Shown in pieces: positions 45,664 through 55,752 of a DNA stretch of 64,000 nucleotides (the stretch's first letter is position 1; each line of letters opens with the position of its first letter). The position numbers were made by a program, and so were the translations under genes. Origin of the DNA: JAENWD01 sp963796915 (GTDB lineage: Bacteria; Acidobacteriota; Vicinamibacteria; Vicinamibacterales; JAENWD01); NCBI GenBank assembly GCA_963796915.1, contig CAWCNI010000004.1, positions 1,240,001 through 1,304,000 of the forward strand, given 5' to 3'. Below the pieces are notes generated by a model, which worked only from the letters and a program-made list of their open reading frames with translations, was not told the origin of the DNA and made no database searches.

Positions 45664-48078
45664 CTATTTCACTGTAACGCCGACGGGAGCCGCTTGCACT
45701 GACACCGGCGCGCCGGCAGGACCGGCCGCCGACCCGACGGCCGCGAGCGTCGTCTTGCCAGCGCTCACCGGCTCGACGATGACCGCCGCGATCAACCCGG
45801 ATCCGCTCGCGCCGACGGTGTCACCGCCGCGGACGACTGTCAGGTCAACACGGCCGCTCGTCGCGTCGATGTTCTGCGTGAACTCGGCGGCCACGCCGCC
45901 CTGACGCATGAAGCTGCCCTCCTGCACGGCACGGACGCGAATCACCGCCGGGTCATACGTGAGAGTCACTGTCACCGTCGACACGCGCGGCGCGTCGCTG
46001 ACAGAGATCGGGACTGTGTAGGGACCGCCGCCAAGCCTCAACTCCGGGCCCGGCGTCGTGACGGCCAGCCGCATCCCGGGCGCAGCTGCTGGCGCCGGTG
46101 CCGCGGCGGCCTGGTCCGCAGGAACGGGCGCGGGCTCGGGCTGGAGCAATGGCGCTTGTGCGCTGGCCTGCGGCTGCGGTGTTTGCGGCGGAGGCTGCGG
46201 CGCAGGCGCCGGCGCTTGCGGCAGCACTCCTGGAGTCGAAAGCGTCCCCGGCGTCGCTGGTACCGTAGGCTGCGAGGGCGGGCCTGAAGGCGCGGCCGCC
46301 GGCGCTGGCACTGGCGCTGCGGCTTCCGGCGCGGCGATCAGCGGAGGCGGCCCGCTCAACCCGAGGTTCTGTTGCGACCCGATGTAGACCGGATCGATGT
46401 CCTGTTGCGCCAGGTCGTGGCCGCGGACGATGCGGGGCGTGAGCAGCATCACGATGTCAGTCTGCCCTGTTGAGATGTCGTTCGACGTGAAGAGCGACTT
46501 CACCACCGGCAGGTGAATCAGCCCCGGGAATCCCTTGTAAGTGCGCCGGCTGTCCTCGCGCAGCAACCCGGCCAGCAGCGTCGACTCGCCGTCGCGCAGG
46601 CGGATCTTGGTCTCCACCTTGCGCGAGCCGAACGACGGAAAGTTCTGCCCCGCGATGTTCACGTCCTGCCCGACAGTGCTGCTCTCCACCGAGAGCTCGA
46701 GGATGACGTCGCCGTCGAAGGTGACGCGCGGCGTGACGATGACGTTGATGCCGACGTCTTTGTACTGGTACGACGAGACCGGCGTCGTCGCGAGGCTGCC
46801 CGCACCGCCAACCGATCCGAACGTCGTCGTGGCGATCGGAATCTCGTCGCCGAGGTTGAGCGTGATCTTCTGCCCCTCCTGGCCCCGCAGCTGCGGCTTG
46901 GCGACCAGTTTGGTCTGCGAATCAGACTCGAGGAAGCGCACGATCGCCGTCGGGACGGACAGGTACATGTCAGCGGCGCTGATCCCGCGCGAGATCGTGT
47001 TCAAGTTGAAGAGCGGCGAGTTGATCGCCCCGGTCCCGGCGGCCGGGGTCGGCGCCGCCTCCGGCGAGAAGACGCCGGTCACGGAGTAGTTGCTGAGATC
47101 CAGGCCGAACTGCTTGGCGCGCGTCCGGCTCACTTCGAGGATCTGGACGTCGAGGATGATCTCGGCGGGCGGCCGATCGTTGGACTGGATCAGCCGCTCC
47201 ATGATCGTCACCATCGCCGCGGAGGCGCGCACGGTGATCGAGTTCTGAGTCTTGTTCGCGAAAAACGCCGGCACCATGGCGACGCCGGGCACGCGCATCA
47301 CCGCGTTGAGCAGCTGGACGACTTCGGTGGCGTCGGCGTGCGAGAGATAGAACGTGCGGACGACCAGTTCTTCGTACTTCGCGTGGTTGGCCGGCGTATC
47401 CGGGATCACCAGGATGGTGCGGTCGTTCAGCACCTTGTAGAACAGCGAGTTCGCCGAGAGGATCTGCTGCAGCGCCTGCTCGAGGGTCTGTCCGGCGATC
47501 TGGATGGTGTACTGCGGCGGATCGCGGTAGTCGCCGGCGAACGTGATGTTGATGCCGGTGGCGTCGCCGATGAACCGCAGCAGGTCGCGGACACTGCCGG
47601 AGAAGTGCAGGTCGAGCGGCTCCCGTGACGCTGGATTGAGCGTGGGCTCCGGCTGCAGCCGCCGCGCGCGTTCGCGCATCGCGTCGATGGGCGAGCGTGG
47701 CCTGGCCGCCTCGATCTGCGCGACGATCCGGCGATCGAGGTCGGCCACGTGCGCCGCGAGCTGGCGGTTGGTCGGGTCGTACTCGCTGGCGCGCTTGAAC
47801 TCGCGCAGCGCAGCGTCGAGCTGTCCCTTGCTCTCGAACTCCTTGCCGGCCGCGGCATGCAGGAGCGCCGCCTCCAGCATCGCGCGTTCGAGCGCGATCC
47901 TGTACTCCGGCTTGTCGGGCGCTTCCTGGACCGCGGTGCGGAAATGCGCCACCGCCGAGTCCCAGTCGGTCGCCTTGGCCGCCTGGTAGCCCTTGTGGTA
48001 CGCCGACGACGCAGCGCAGCCGCTCACCGTGAGCGCGAGTGCGAGAACGAGCGCGCCTTTCAGCCACGCATTTTTCAC
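45664..48078 (-). CDS. Secretin (GspD/PilQ family) lipoprotein with C-terminal cohesin-like domain
   Basis: 804 residues forming the outer-membrane ring. The signal peptide ends in a lipobox (LTVSGC, Cys21). TPR-like repeats occupy about 25-130. An STN/N0-type domain (LHFSGSVRDLLRFIGDATGINI) and N1 (VVRTFYLSHADATEVVQLLNAV) follow. The secretin barrel spans about 376-546 (KLVAKPQLRGQEGQ, VGINVIVTPRV, TDIVMLLTPRIVRG). A Pro/Ala-rich linker at about 579-664 leads to a cohesin-type domain (VSDAPRVSTVTVTLTYDPAVIRVRAV). It starts with GTG. N-terminal TPRs and a C-terminal cohesin are unusual additions to a secretin. Confidence 0.9.
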   Translation of the reverse strand: MKNAWLKGALVLALALTVSGCAASSAYHKGYQAAKATDWDSAVAHFRTAVQEAPDKPEYRIALERAMLEAALLHAAAGKEFESKGQLDAALREFKRASEYDPTNRQLAAHVADLDRRIVAQIEAARPRSPIDAMRERARRLQPEPTLNPASREPLDLHFSGSVRDLLRFIGDATGINITFAGDYRDPPQYTIQIAGQTLEQALQQILSANSLFYKVLNDRTILVIPDTPANHAKYEELVVRTFYLSHADATEVVQLLNAVMRVPGVAMVPAFFANKTQNSITVRASAAMVTIMERLIQSNDRPPAEIILDVQILEVSRTRAKQFGLDLSNYSVTGVFSPEAAPTPAAGTGAINSPLFNLNTISRGISAADMYLSVPTAIVRFLESDSQTKLVAKPQLRGQEGQKITLNLGDEIPIATTTFGSVGGAGSLATTPVSSYQYKDVGINVIVTPRVTFDGDVILELSVESSTVGQDVNIAGQNFPSFGSRKVETKIRLRDGESTLLAGLLREDSRRTYKGFPGLIHLPVVKSLFTSNDISTGQTDIVMLLTPRIVRGHDLAQQDIDPVYIGSQQNLGLSGPPPLIAAPEAAAPVPAPAAAPSGPPSQPTVPATPGTLSTPGVLPQAPAPAPQPPPQTPQPQASAQAPLLQPEPAPVPADQAAAAPAPAAAPGMRLAVTTPGPELRLGGGPYTVPISVSDAPRVSTVTVTLTYDPAVIRVRAVQEGSFMRQGGVAAEFTQNIDATSGRVDLTVVRGGDTVGASGSGLIAAVIVEPVSAGKTTLAAVGSAAGPAGAPVSVQAAPVGVTVK

Positions 48079-48093
48079 GAGTGCGATTCTCCG

Positions 48094-48639
48094 TTACGAC
48101 CCTGACAGGCGAATGACCTGCCGGCCCTGTCCGTCAGTGCGCGCCATCTCGATGGATTCGACCCCGATCCGTTCGATGCGGTAGCGTCCGTCAATCGTCT
48201 CGCCCTCGCGGCCGTAGAACACGTTCTTGCCGTCGCTGAGCACGGCAATCCTCGCCGTTGTCGCCCCATTGACGATGCCGATGAACTTCAGCTGAATCGG
48301 CGGCGGCGGGGGCGGTCCGACGGGCAGCGCCGGCAGCGCCGCCGCGCCGTTTGGCCCTCCGGCCGCGTTGCCGACGGGCATCGGCGCGGGACGCGGCGCC
48401 TCGAACGAGAACGGATCGCGCGACGCGTCGTCCGGCTTCGGCCGCGAAGCCGTCAGCGCGTCCATGCGCACCGCTTCCACGACTGCCGCCGCGCCCTTCC
48501 CACGCGCTGCCGGCGGCACGCGCCGGACCTGCGCGGGAATCGCCGCCGCGGGGCCGCTGAATTGCCAGTACATGACCCCGAGCAGGACGGCGAGCAGCAC
48601 GCCCAGCACGAGGCGCTGACGCGGCGAGCTAGAGGGCAT
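48094..48639 (-). CDS. PilP/GspC-like inner-membrane protein
   Basis: 181 residues: one N-terminal helix (RLVLGVLLAVLLGVMYWQF), a Pro/Ala-rich linker, and a C-terminal HR-like beta domain (IQLKFIGIVNGATTARIAVLSDGKNVFYGREGETIDGRYRIERI). PilP and GspC domains of this kind contact the secretin. Position between pilO and the secretin supports that. I use the ATG at 48639; the frame is open upstream but the helix would then not be N-terminal. It overlaps pilO by 11 bases. Confidence 0.78.
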   Translation of the reverse strand: MPSSSPRQRLVLGVLLAVLLGVMYWQFSGPAAAIPAQVRRVPPAARGKGAAAVVEAVRMDALTASRPKPDDASRDPFSFEAPRPAPMPVGNAAGGPNGAAALPALPVGPPPPPPIQLKFIGIVNGATTARIAVLSDGKNVFYGREGETIDGRYRIERIGVESIEMARTDGQGRQVIRLSGS

Positions 48640-49216
48640 GGGCCGCTCCGGACGGATAGTACGTCGCCAGCCGGATGCCAACCGCCAGTCCGCCCGTACT
48701 ACGCGTGCTCTCCGCCACACCCACGTCCTCGATCGTCACGAACTCCGGCGCCGTTTCAACTGCGTACAGGAAGCCGCGGAAGTCGCGATAGTCGCCGCTC
48801 AGTGTCATCGCGATGACCAGTCGCTGGAGCCGTCCCTTGTACTGGTCGTCGATACTGTAACTGCGACGCTCGATCGTCAGGTGGTGTGTCGCCGCCAGGG
48901 CCGCCAGGTGGGCATACGTCAGGTGCCGTGCGCCCGACAGGTCGGCGGGCAGCGCGTCGTGATAAAAGCGCGCCAGATCGCGGTCAGCCTCTTCGGTGCG
49001 CGACAGCGTCCCGTGGACCGCATCGGAGTCGCGCGTCGCAATCCGCAGTTGCTCGGCGGCTGTCGCCGCCCGGCGCTCGCTGGCAGCGACCTTGAGCGAG
49101 AGCGGATAGACGACGAGCACGTACGCGCCGAGGTTGATCGCCGCAATGGTCGCCAGCGGCACGATCCAGCGGCGGTAGTCGTTGAACACCTGCGCGGAGA
49201 GGCGCCGCACGGTCAT
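48629..49216 (-). CDS. pilO: PilO-like inner-membrane protein
   Basis: 195 residues: a membrane helix (WIVPLATIAAINLGAYVLVVYPL), a coiled coil (ASERRAATAAEQLRIATRDSDAVHGTLSRTEE) and a ferredoxin-like C-terminal domain (LQRLVIAMTLSGDYRDFRGFLYAVETAPEFVTIEDVGV). This is the PilO/GspM-type architecture. It starts ATGA over the pilN stop. The frame continues upstream inside pilN but that part is not homologous. Confidence 0.85.
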   Translation of the reverse strand: MTVRRLSAQVFNDYRRWIVPLATIAAINLGAYVLVVYPLSLKVAASERRAATAAEQLRIATRDSDAVHGTLSRTEEADRDLARFYHDALPADLSGARHLTYAHLAALAATHHLTIERRSYSIDDQYKGRLQRLVIAMTLSGDYRDFRGFLYAVETAPEFVTIEDVGVAESTRSTGGLAVGIRLATYYPSGAAHAL

Positions 49217-49797
49217 GGCGCGCCTCGCACGGTCGCCGCGACCAGCGGCTCGTAGCGGCCCTTGATCGTCGCCTCGACGCCGCCATCCTTGGTCTCGCGA
49301 TCCTGCACAGACAGCAGGTCGTGGAACGCGCCGGTCTTCTCCAGGGCGTCGAGAAACCTGTCGATGGCGCCCACACTCCGGCCAACGACGATCGCCGTCA
49401 CGCTCAACCGGCCCTGCTCGTCGACGTCCGGCTTCACTGCCGTCAGCCGCGCGTCGGCGGGAAGCGCCGCCTCCAGCTGATTGAACAGCGCCGTCCACGA
49501 AAACGCCCGCTGATCGATCGCCAGATTGACTTCGTGGGTTGCCGCCGCAATCTGCGCGACGTGCGCGGCGTCGATGCCGGTCCGCAGTCGCGATGCATCG
49601 CGGCGCATTTCCGCGGTTCGCGCCTCGGCGGCCGAGGCCTGCGCGCCGAACGCCCGATCGCGCGATGTCAACGACAGCAGGCGCGTCACGTTGAACGCCG
49701 TGGCGGCAAGCACCGCCAGCGCCACGACGGCCAGGATGACAGTCACGAGGCGCTCGTTGTAGAACGGCCGCGTGGCCAGGTTCGCCCGCGCGCTCAT
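49213..49797 (-). CDS. pilN: PilN-like inner-membrane protein
   Basis: 194 residues: the short cytoplasmic PilM-binding peptide NLATRPFYNERL near the N-terminus (the PilN INLLP-type motif is replaced by NLATRPF, as in some T2SS/MSHA relatives), a helix (VILAVVALAVLAATAFNVTRLL), and a periplasmic coiled coil plus beta domain. It overlaps pilM and pilO by four bases each. Confidence 0.86.
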   Translation of the reverse strand: MSARANLATRPFYNERLVTVILAVVALAVLAATAFNVTRLLSLTSRDRAFGAQASAAEARTAEMRRDASRLRTGIDAAHVAQIAAATHEVNLAIDQRAFSWTALFNQLEAALPADARLTAVKPDVDEQGRLSVTAIVVGRSVGAIDRFLDALEKTGAFHDLLSVQDRETKDGGVEATIKGRYEPLVAATVRGAP

Positions 49798-50740
49798 GCG
49801 GCAGGATCTCCAGCGAGGATGCCGGCGAGTGGCGCGAGTGAATCGGCCAGCGTCGGGCTGACGGCAATCCGATCCGACAGCGTCGCGGCGCCGTCGAGCG
49901 TGAACGACTCGACGCGGGCGCCAAGACGTTCGCCCAGCGCGCGTCGCACCTGCTCCGCGCCGGCGGATCCTTCCGGGCCCTCAGCAGCGCCAGCGAACAA
50001 GACCCGGCCGAACCCCCGGCCGCTCAGCCGGTCTTCGTAATACATCGCGGTCTGGTGGACCAGGTCGGCCAGCGTCTCCTCCGCGTCCACTCCGCGGTGC
50101 CGGAAGAAGATCACGCGGCCGCGCCGGACGACGATCAGCGTCGCGTAGTCGGCCTCGGCATGCACCAGCAGCCAGTCGTCCGGCGCCGATCCCTGCGCCA
50201 GCACCAGGTTCACGAGCTCGAAGCTGGCGAGGTTGATCAGGCCGGCGTGCGCGCCGGCCGCCTTGACGGCCTGCTCGTACTGCGTCACGACCTCGAGACG
50301 GGCCATCGCCACGACGAATTCACGGCCGCCGGCCGGCAGCGACTCGCCTTCTACCCATGTCAGATGCGACTCGTCGGGACGGAAGGGCACGCTCTTGCGC
50401 ACCTGCCAGCGCAGCATGGCTTCGAGCTCCGCCGGTCGCGCCGGTACCTGATCGAATCGCACGAGCGAGACCTTCGCCATCGCGTCGGGCACCACCAGCG
50501 CCACTCGACGACTGCCGCCGACGGCCTGAAGCACGCGCGTGATGGCCGCGACAACGGCAGGCTGGTCGACGATGTTCGGCGACGTGAGACTCGGAACGAC
50601 GGCGCCGGCAGGCAACGGTTCGACAGCGTGCGTCGCCGCGGCGGGCGCGCCCGCAGCCACTCGCAGCGCGGCCACGCGCGTCGAAGCAATCTCGATCGCC
50701 ACCGAGGGCCGGGGCGGCGCGAAGAGGCGGTCGACGAGGC

Positions 50741-50744
<4 letters not shown>
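49794..50744 (-). CDS. pilM: PilM-like actin-fold ATPase
   Basis: 316 residues with the actin-like fold (PSVAIEIASTRVAALRVAAG, LVVPDAMAKVSLVRFDQVPARPAELEAMLRWQVRKSVPF, WLLVHAEADYATLIVVRRGRVIFFRHRG, GFGRVLFAGAAEGPEG). It is the cytoplasmic platform that binds the PilN N-terminus. It overlaps the E/PilB ATPase gene by four bases. Confidence 0.87.
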
Positions 50745-52398
<1,654 letters not shown>

Positions 52399-52402
<4 letters not shown>

Positions 52403-53607
52403 TGCACCGCGGACGAAAGCTGGAAGAGCGGCAGATAGAGCGCCAGCAGCAAGCCGGCAATGACCAGGCCGAGCAGGATCAGCAGCACCGGCTCGACCAG
52501 TGTGACGAAGCGGTCGAGGCTGGACTGGAGGTCTTCGTCGAAGAAGTCAGCCAGGCTGTTCAGCATGTCCTGAAGCGATCCGGTGGCCTCGCCCACCTCC
52601 GTCATCTTGATCGCCACGTCCGGCAGGAGCTTCCCCTCCCGCATCGTCGCGGCCAGGCTCTGACCTTCGCGCACGCGCTGCGCCATCTTGGTCAGCTGAC
52701 TAGCGGCGTAGCGATTGGTGACCGAGCGTGACGCGACTTCCAGCGCCTGCACGAGCGGGATACCGCCGGCCAGCAGCGTCGCCAGCGTGCGGGCCATCTG
52801 CGAGGTCGAGAACTTCAGCGCGATGTCACCGACCAGCGGGAGCCGCAGCAGCAGCCGATCGATTCGCTTCCTCTCCGACGAACGCCGCAGCCACGCAGCT
52901 GCCGCGAATATTGTCGCGACAATGCCGATCACCAGCAACGGCGCGTAGCGCCGCGAGAACGCCGATATCTGCATGACGATGCGCGTGCCTGTCGGCAGAT
53001 CGGCGTTGAAGCTCTCGTAGAACTGCGAGAACGCAGGTACCAGCCACAGGTTGATGATCGTCACGACCACGAAAGCCAACGCCAGCAGGACTGCCGGATA
53101 CATGAGCGCGCTGATGGTCTTGCGCCGTACCGATCCGATCAGCTTGGCGTACGCGACGTAGCGCCGCAGGACCACCTCGAGATTTCCGCTCCGCTCGCCC
53201 GCCAGCAGGGACGCGGTGTAGATGCCGGGCACCAGGTCGCCGTGCTCCTCGAACGCGTCGGACAACTGCGCGCCGCCGCGGACGCGCTCGTAGACGGCGT
53301 CAAGCACCGGCTTGAACACCGAGTCGGTCAAGCCTCCGCGCAGCAAGTCGAGCGATTGAATCAACGGCATCCCGGCTTTGAGCAGCGTCGCGAGCTCCTG
53401 GTTGAACTCCAGGAACTCCCGCGTGCGGATCCGACGGCGCCTGCCGAAGAGCTGCCCCAGGCCCGACGCGATTCCCGCCGGCCGGACCGACAACAGCAGG
53501 TAGCCTTTGTCCTCGAGCTCGCGACGCAGCTGCGCCTCGCTCTCGGCGGCGTAAACCCCGTCGATGAGCTGGCCTCCGGCCGTGCCGAGCCTACAGCGAT
53601 ACTCCAT
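52399..53607 (-). CDS. GspF/PilC-family inner-membrane platform protein
   Basis: Two tandem T2SSF domains with three membrane helices (ALMYPAVLLALAFVVVTIINLWLV, YAPLLVIGIVATIFAAAAWL, VEPVLLILLGLVIAGLLLALYLPLF). The N-terminus is MEYRCRLGTAGGQLIDGVYAAESEAQLRRELEDKG, the typical start. I use the ATG at 53607; a TTG eight codons upstream is also in frame. Length is 402 residues. It heads a nine-gene minus-strand run ending at 44664. Confidence 0.92.
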
Positions 53608-53658
53608 CGCAAGCGCTTGTCGGACAGTCAATTACCGGCAGACGTGCCGTAGTGCCGG

Positions 53659-53668
53659 ATTATAGCAA
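53659..53668 (-). promoter_or_regulatory. Extended -10 promoter for the pilus/secretion operon
   Basis: Minus-strand TTGCTATAAT: a consensus TATAAT (53664-53659) with the TGN extension. No convincing -35 box lies upstream, as expected for extended -10 promoters. The start would be near 53652, about 45 bases before the F/PilC ATG. It is in a 136-base gap after the transglycosylase gene. Confidence 0.55.
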
Positions 53669-53743
53669 CTCTGGTCGTCCCCGGGCGGACGGGGATGGTT
53701 CGGCTATTTGGACGTGCAAACCCCGCGGGCGGTCCGGGAGCGC

Positions 53744-54418
53744 TCAGGGGGCTGCCGGGGTGACAGCGGCGAGAATCCGGGCGACATAGCTGCGCGTCTC
53801 GGGGAATGGCGGGATGCCCCCGTAGCGCAGCACTGCCGCCTCGCCGGCGTTGTAGGCCGCAAGCGCCTGCGCGAGCGGGTAGCGGTCGAGCAGCGTTCGC
53901 AGGTGGCGCGTGCCGGCGTCGATATTCGCGGTCGGGTCGAACCCGTTCCGCACCTGATAGGTCCGCAGCGTCTGAGGCATCAGCTGCATCAGTCCCCTCG
54001 CGCCACGCCAGGATCGCGCGGTCGCCGCGTAGTTCGACTCCGCCCGGATGACTGCATGAACCAGGCTGGGGTCCACGCCGTAGCGCAAGGCGGCTTTCCT
54101 GATCAGATCGTCGTACGGGCCTGTCAACGCGACAAACGTCCCGGCTGCCGGCTGCGTGCCGTTGACCGCCACCGCCGGCGGATCCGGATACGGCACTTCG
54201 TCCGGGTCCACGCGCGCGACGAGCGCCGCCGGGAACGACACCTCGCCGCCGTCCCGCAACTGGAGGGTCATCTGATCGCCGTCCACGCGATGGCCGCGCA
54301 CCGACATCGTCCTGCCGCTCGTCAGCGTGACGAGGTCCGCTCGCGCGGGGCTCGCGAGGCTGCCCAGCGCGAGCAGCGCAAGCGTCGTGACGTGAGGCAG
54401 CCGGTGCTGATGCGCCAT
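53744..54418 (-). CDS. Lytic transglycosylase, SLT domain
   Basis: 224 residues. A signal peptide (LPHVTTLALLALGSLASPARA) is followed by a small beta domain (VTLTSGRTMSVRGHRVDGDQMTLQLRDGGEVSF). The SLT (family 1) domain contains the catalytic glutamate in VIRAESNYAATA, with GARGLMQLMPQT and ALAAYNAGEAAV. It cleaves peptidoglycan to 1,6-anhydro products in the periplasm. Lying just upstream of the secretin operon, it could open the wall for the machine. It is 12 bases after the lipoprotein gene on the same strand. Confidence 0.9.
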   Translation of the reverse strand: MAHQHRLPHVTTLALLALGSLASPARADLVTLTSGRTMSVRGHRVDGDQMTLQLRDGGEVSFPAALVARVDPDEVPYPDPPAVAVNGTQPAAGTFVALTGPYDDLIRKAALRYGVDPSLVHAVIRAESNYAATARSWRGARGLMQLMPQTLRTYQVRNGFDPTANIDAGTRHLRTLLDRYPLAQALAAYNAGEAAVLRYGGIPPFPETRSYVARILAAVTPAAP

Positions 54419-54430
54419 GGTGTCAGCGAC

Positions 54431-55315
54431 TCAGGACTGGGGCTCCACGAAGGCGTGGAAGACGCGAATCCCGAGCTCGCGCGGGTCGCGGTTCTGTGCC
54501 GCCGGGATCAACGCCGGCACAATCGTCTTGTCGACGTCGATCGTGAGCTCGACCATGTCGCCCGAACCCAGCTGCGCGGCAGTGAGTGGCGTCTTGTGGA
54601 TGAACTCCTGCCGCGGCGTCACGGCAATGGTATCGACCTGCTGGCCGTTCACCTTCAGGGTGATGACCTGCGGCTCGGCAAAACTACTCGGGTTGTCTGC
54701 GTGCAGGTAGAACACGCTCGCCTTCTTCGGATTTCTGAAGGCCAGCGCCGCTGTCTTCTTCGTCCACTGCCACTCGACGGTGGAGTTGCCAGCCGCCACC
54801 TCGGCCGGGTGCCATCCTTCCTTGAACAGGATGAACACGTTCTCGGAATGCGGCAGCAACTGCAGCGACGCGACCTTGTACTCGAGCTGACCGGTGGTCT
54901 CGCCCGCCAGCGACAGCCGCTTCTGCGACTTCGGTGAGTACAGTCCCATCTTGACGGTGGTCTGCCCGACGTAGGTCGAGATGGGCACGAACAGGGTCTT
55001 CGTGTACTCGATGGTCTGACCGGGCTTCCACTGCGAGGTCGGAATCGAGGGGTCGTGATCCTCGGTCCACATCAACTCCTCGTCGGCGTCGAGGAAGTGC
55101 ACCATCACCTTGTAGTCGCCGTCGAAGGCGGGCGCGTTGGGCGCCACGTCGAAGCGGAACGTCGCTTCCACGGGGCTGCCGGCTGGCACGCGCGTCTGCT
55201 TGAAGGTCACCTTGGGCGTCGCGACCGCCGGGGGATCCGGCTGATGACGACGGCACGCGGAGACCGCGACGAGAGCGACAAGAGGCAAAGCGATCAGGTA
55301 TCGAGCTGAGGGCAT
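54431..55315 (-). CDS. Lipoprotein of unknown function
   Basis: 294 residues; signal peptide with lipobox VSAC (Cys21). The mature part is beta-rich and aromatic (VEATFRFDVAPNAPAFDGDYKVMVHFLDADEELMWTEDHDP, WKPGQTIEYTKTLFVPISTYVGQTTVKMGLYSP), reminiscent of a carbohydrate-binding or Ig-like sandwich. It closes with a second sandwich (QVITLKVNGQQVDTIAVTPRQEF). I do not recognise a named family. It is upstream of the SLT gene and divergent from the BMC gene. I chose the ATG at 55315 because the lipobox is then correctly placed. Confidence 0.72.
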   Translation of the reverse strand: MPSARYLIALPLVALVAVSACRRHQPDPPAVATPKVTFKQTRVPAGSPVEATFRFDVAPNAPAFDGDYKVMVHFLDADEELMWTEDHDPSIPTSQWKPGQTIEYTKTLFVPISTYVGQTTVKMGLYSPKSQKRLSLAGETTGQLEYKVASLQLLPHSENVFILFKEGWHPAEVAAGNSTVEWQWTKKTAALAFRNPKKASVFYLHADNPSSFAEPQVITLKVNGQQVDTIAVTPRQEFIHKTPLTAAQLGSGDMVELTIDVDKTIVPALIPAAQNRDPRELGIRVFHAFVEPQS

Positions 55316-55385
55316 TGAGACAACCTGCTCCGTGTGGTGAATGCCGAAGGGCCGGGGCAGCCTTCGAATGTTTGTAAAGCACTGA

Positions 55386-55415
55386 ATCATAGCGCCGTTG
55401 TCGCTCATGGGGCAA
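55386..55415 (-). promoter_or_regulatory. Promoter of the lipoprotein-transglycosylase pair
   Basis: Minus-strand TTGCCC (55415-55410), 18-base spacer, TATGAT (55391-55386). The predicted start near 55379 is about 63 bases before the lipoprotein ATG. It interleaves with the divergent BMC promoter. Confidence 0.5.
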
Positions 55416-55426
55416 TATGGTACAGT
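55398..55426 (+). promoter_or_regulatory. Promoter of the BMC operon
   Basis: TTGTCG (55398-55403), 17-base spacer, TACAGT (55421-55426). The start would be near 55433, nine bases before the GTG of the shell-protein gene. The two divergent promoters overlap by 18 bases, so one occupied by polymerase would exclude the other. Confidence 0.55.
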
Positions 55427-55441
55427 CCGCTCGGAACAACG

Positions 55442-55729
55442 GTGGCAAACGACGCGCTCGGCCTGATCGAAACCCGCGGCCTCATCGGCTCGATTGAAGC
55501 CGCGGACGCGATGGTGAAGACCGCCAACGTGGAGCTGGTCGGCAAGGAGTACATTGGCGCCGGCTACGTCACTGTCTTCGTCCGTGGAGACGTCGGCGCC
55601 GTCAAGGCCGCTGTCGATGCGGGTGCCGCCGCGGCGCGTCGAGTGGGCGAGCTCGTCTCGGTTCATGTGATTCCCCGTCCTCACGAGGAAGTCGAGCGGG
55701 TCCTGCCTGGACGCCGATCAGAAAGCTGA
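55442..55729 (+). CDS. Bacterial microcompartment shell protein, BMC-H
   Basis: 95 residues with the single BMC domain (ALGLIETRGLIGSIEAADAMVKTANVELVGKEYIGAGYVTVFVRGDVGAVKAAVDAGAAAARRVGELVSVHVIPRPHEEVE). This is the canonical PduA/EutM/CcmK hexamer fold, with the ALGLIETRG start and the lysine/arginine edge. It forms the flat facets of a proteinaceous organelle. It starts with GTG; the frame opens earlier but similarity begins at the GTG. The aldehyde dehydrogenase follows 23 bases later. No BMC-P pentamer or BMC-T gene is in the window. Confidence 0.93.
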   Translation: MANDALGLIETRGLIGSIEAADAMVKTANVELVGKEYIGAGYVTVFVRGDVGAVKAAVDAGAAAARRVGELVSVHVIPRPHEEVERVLPGRRSES

Positions 55730-55752
55730 ACCCGACTCGTCGCTGACAGTTC

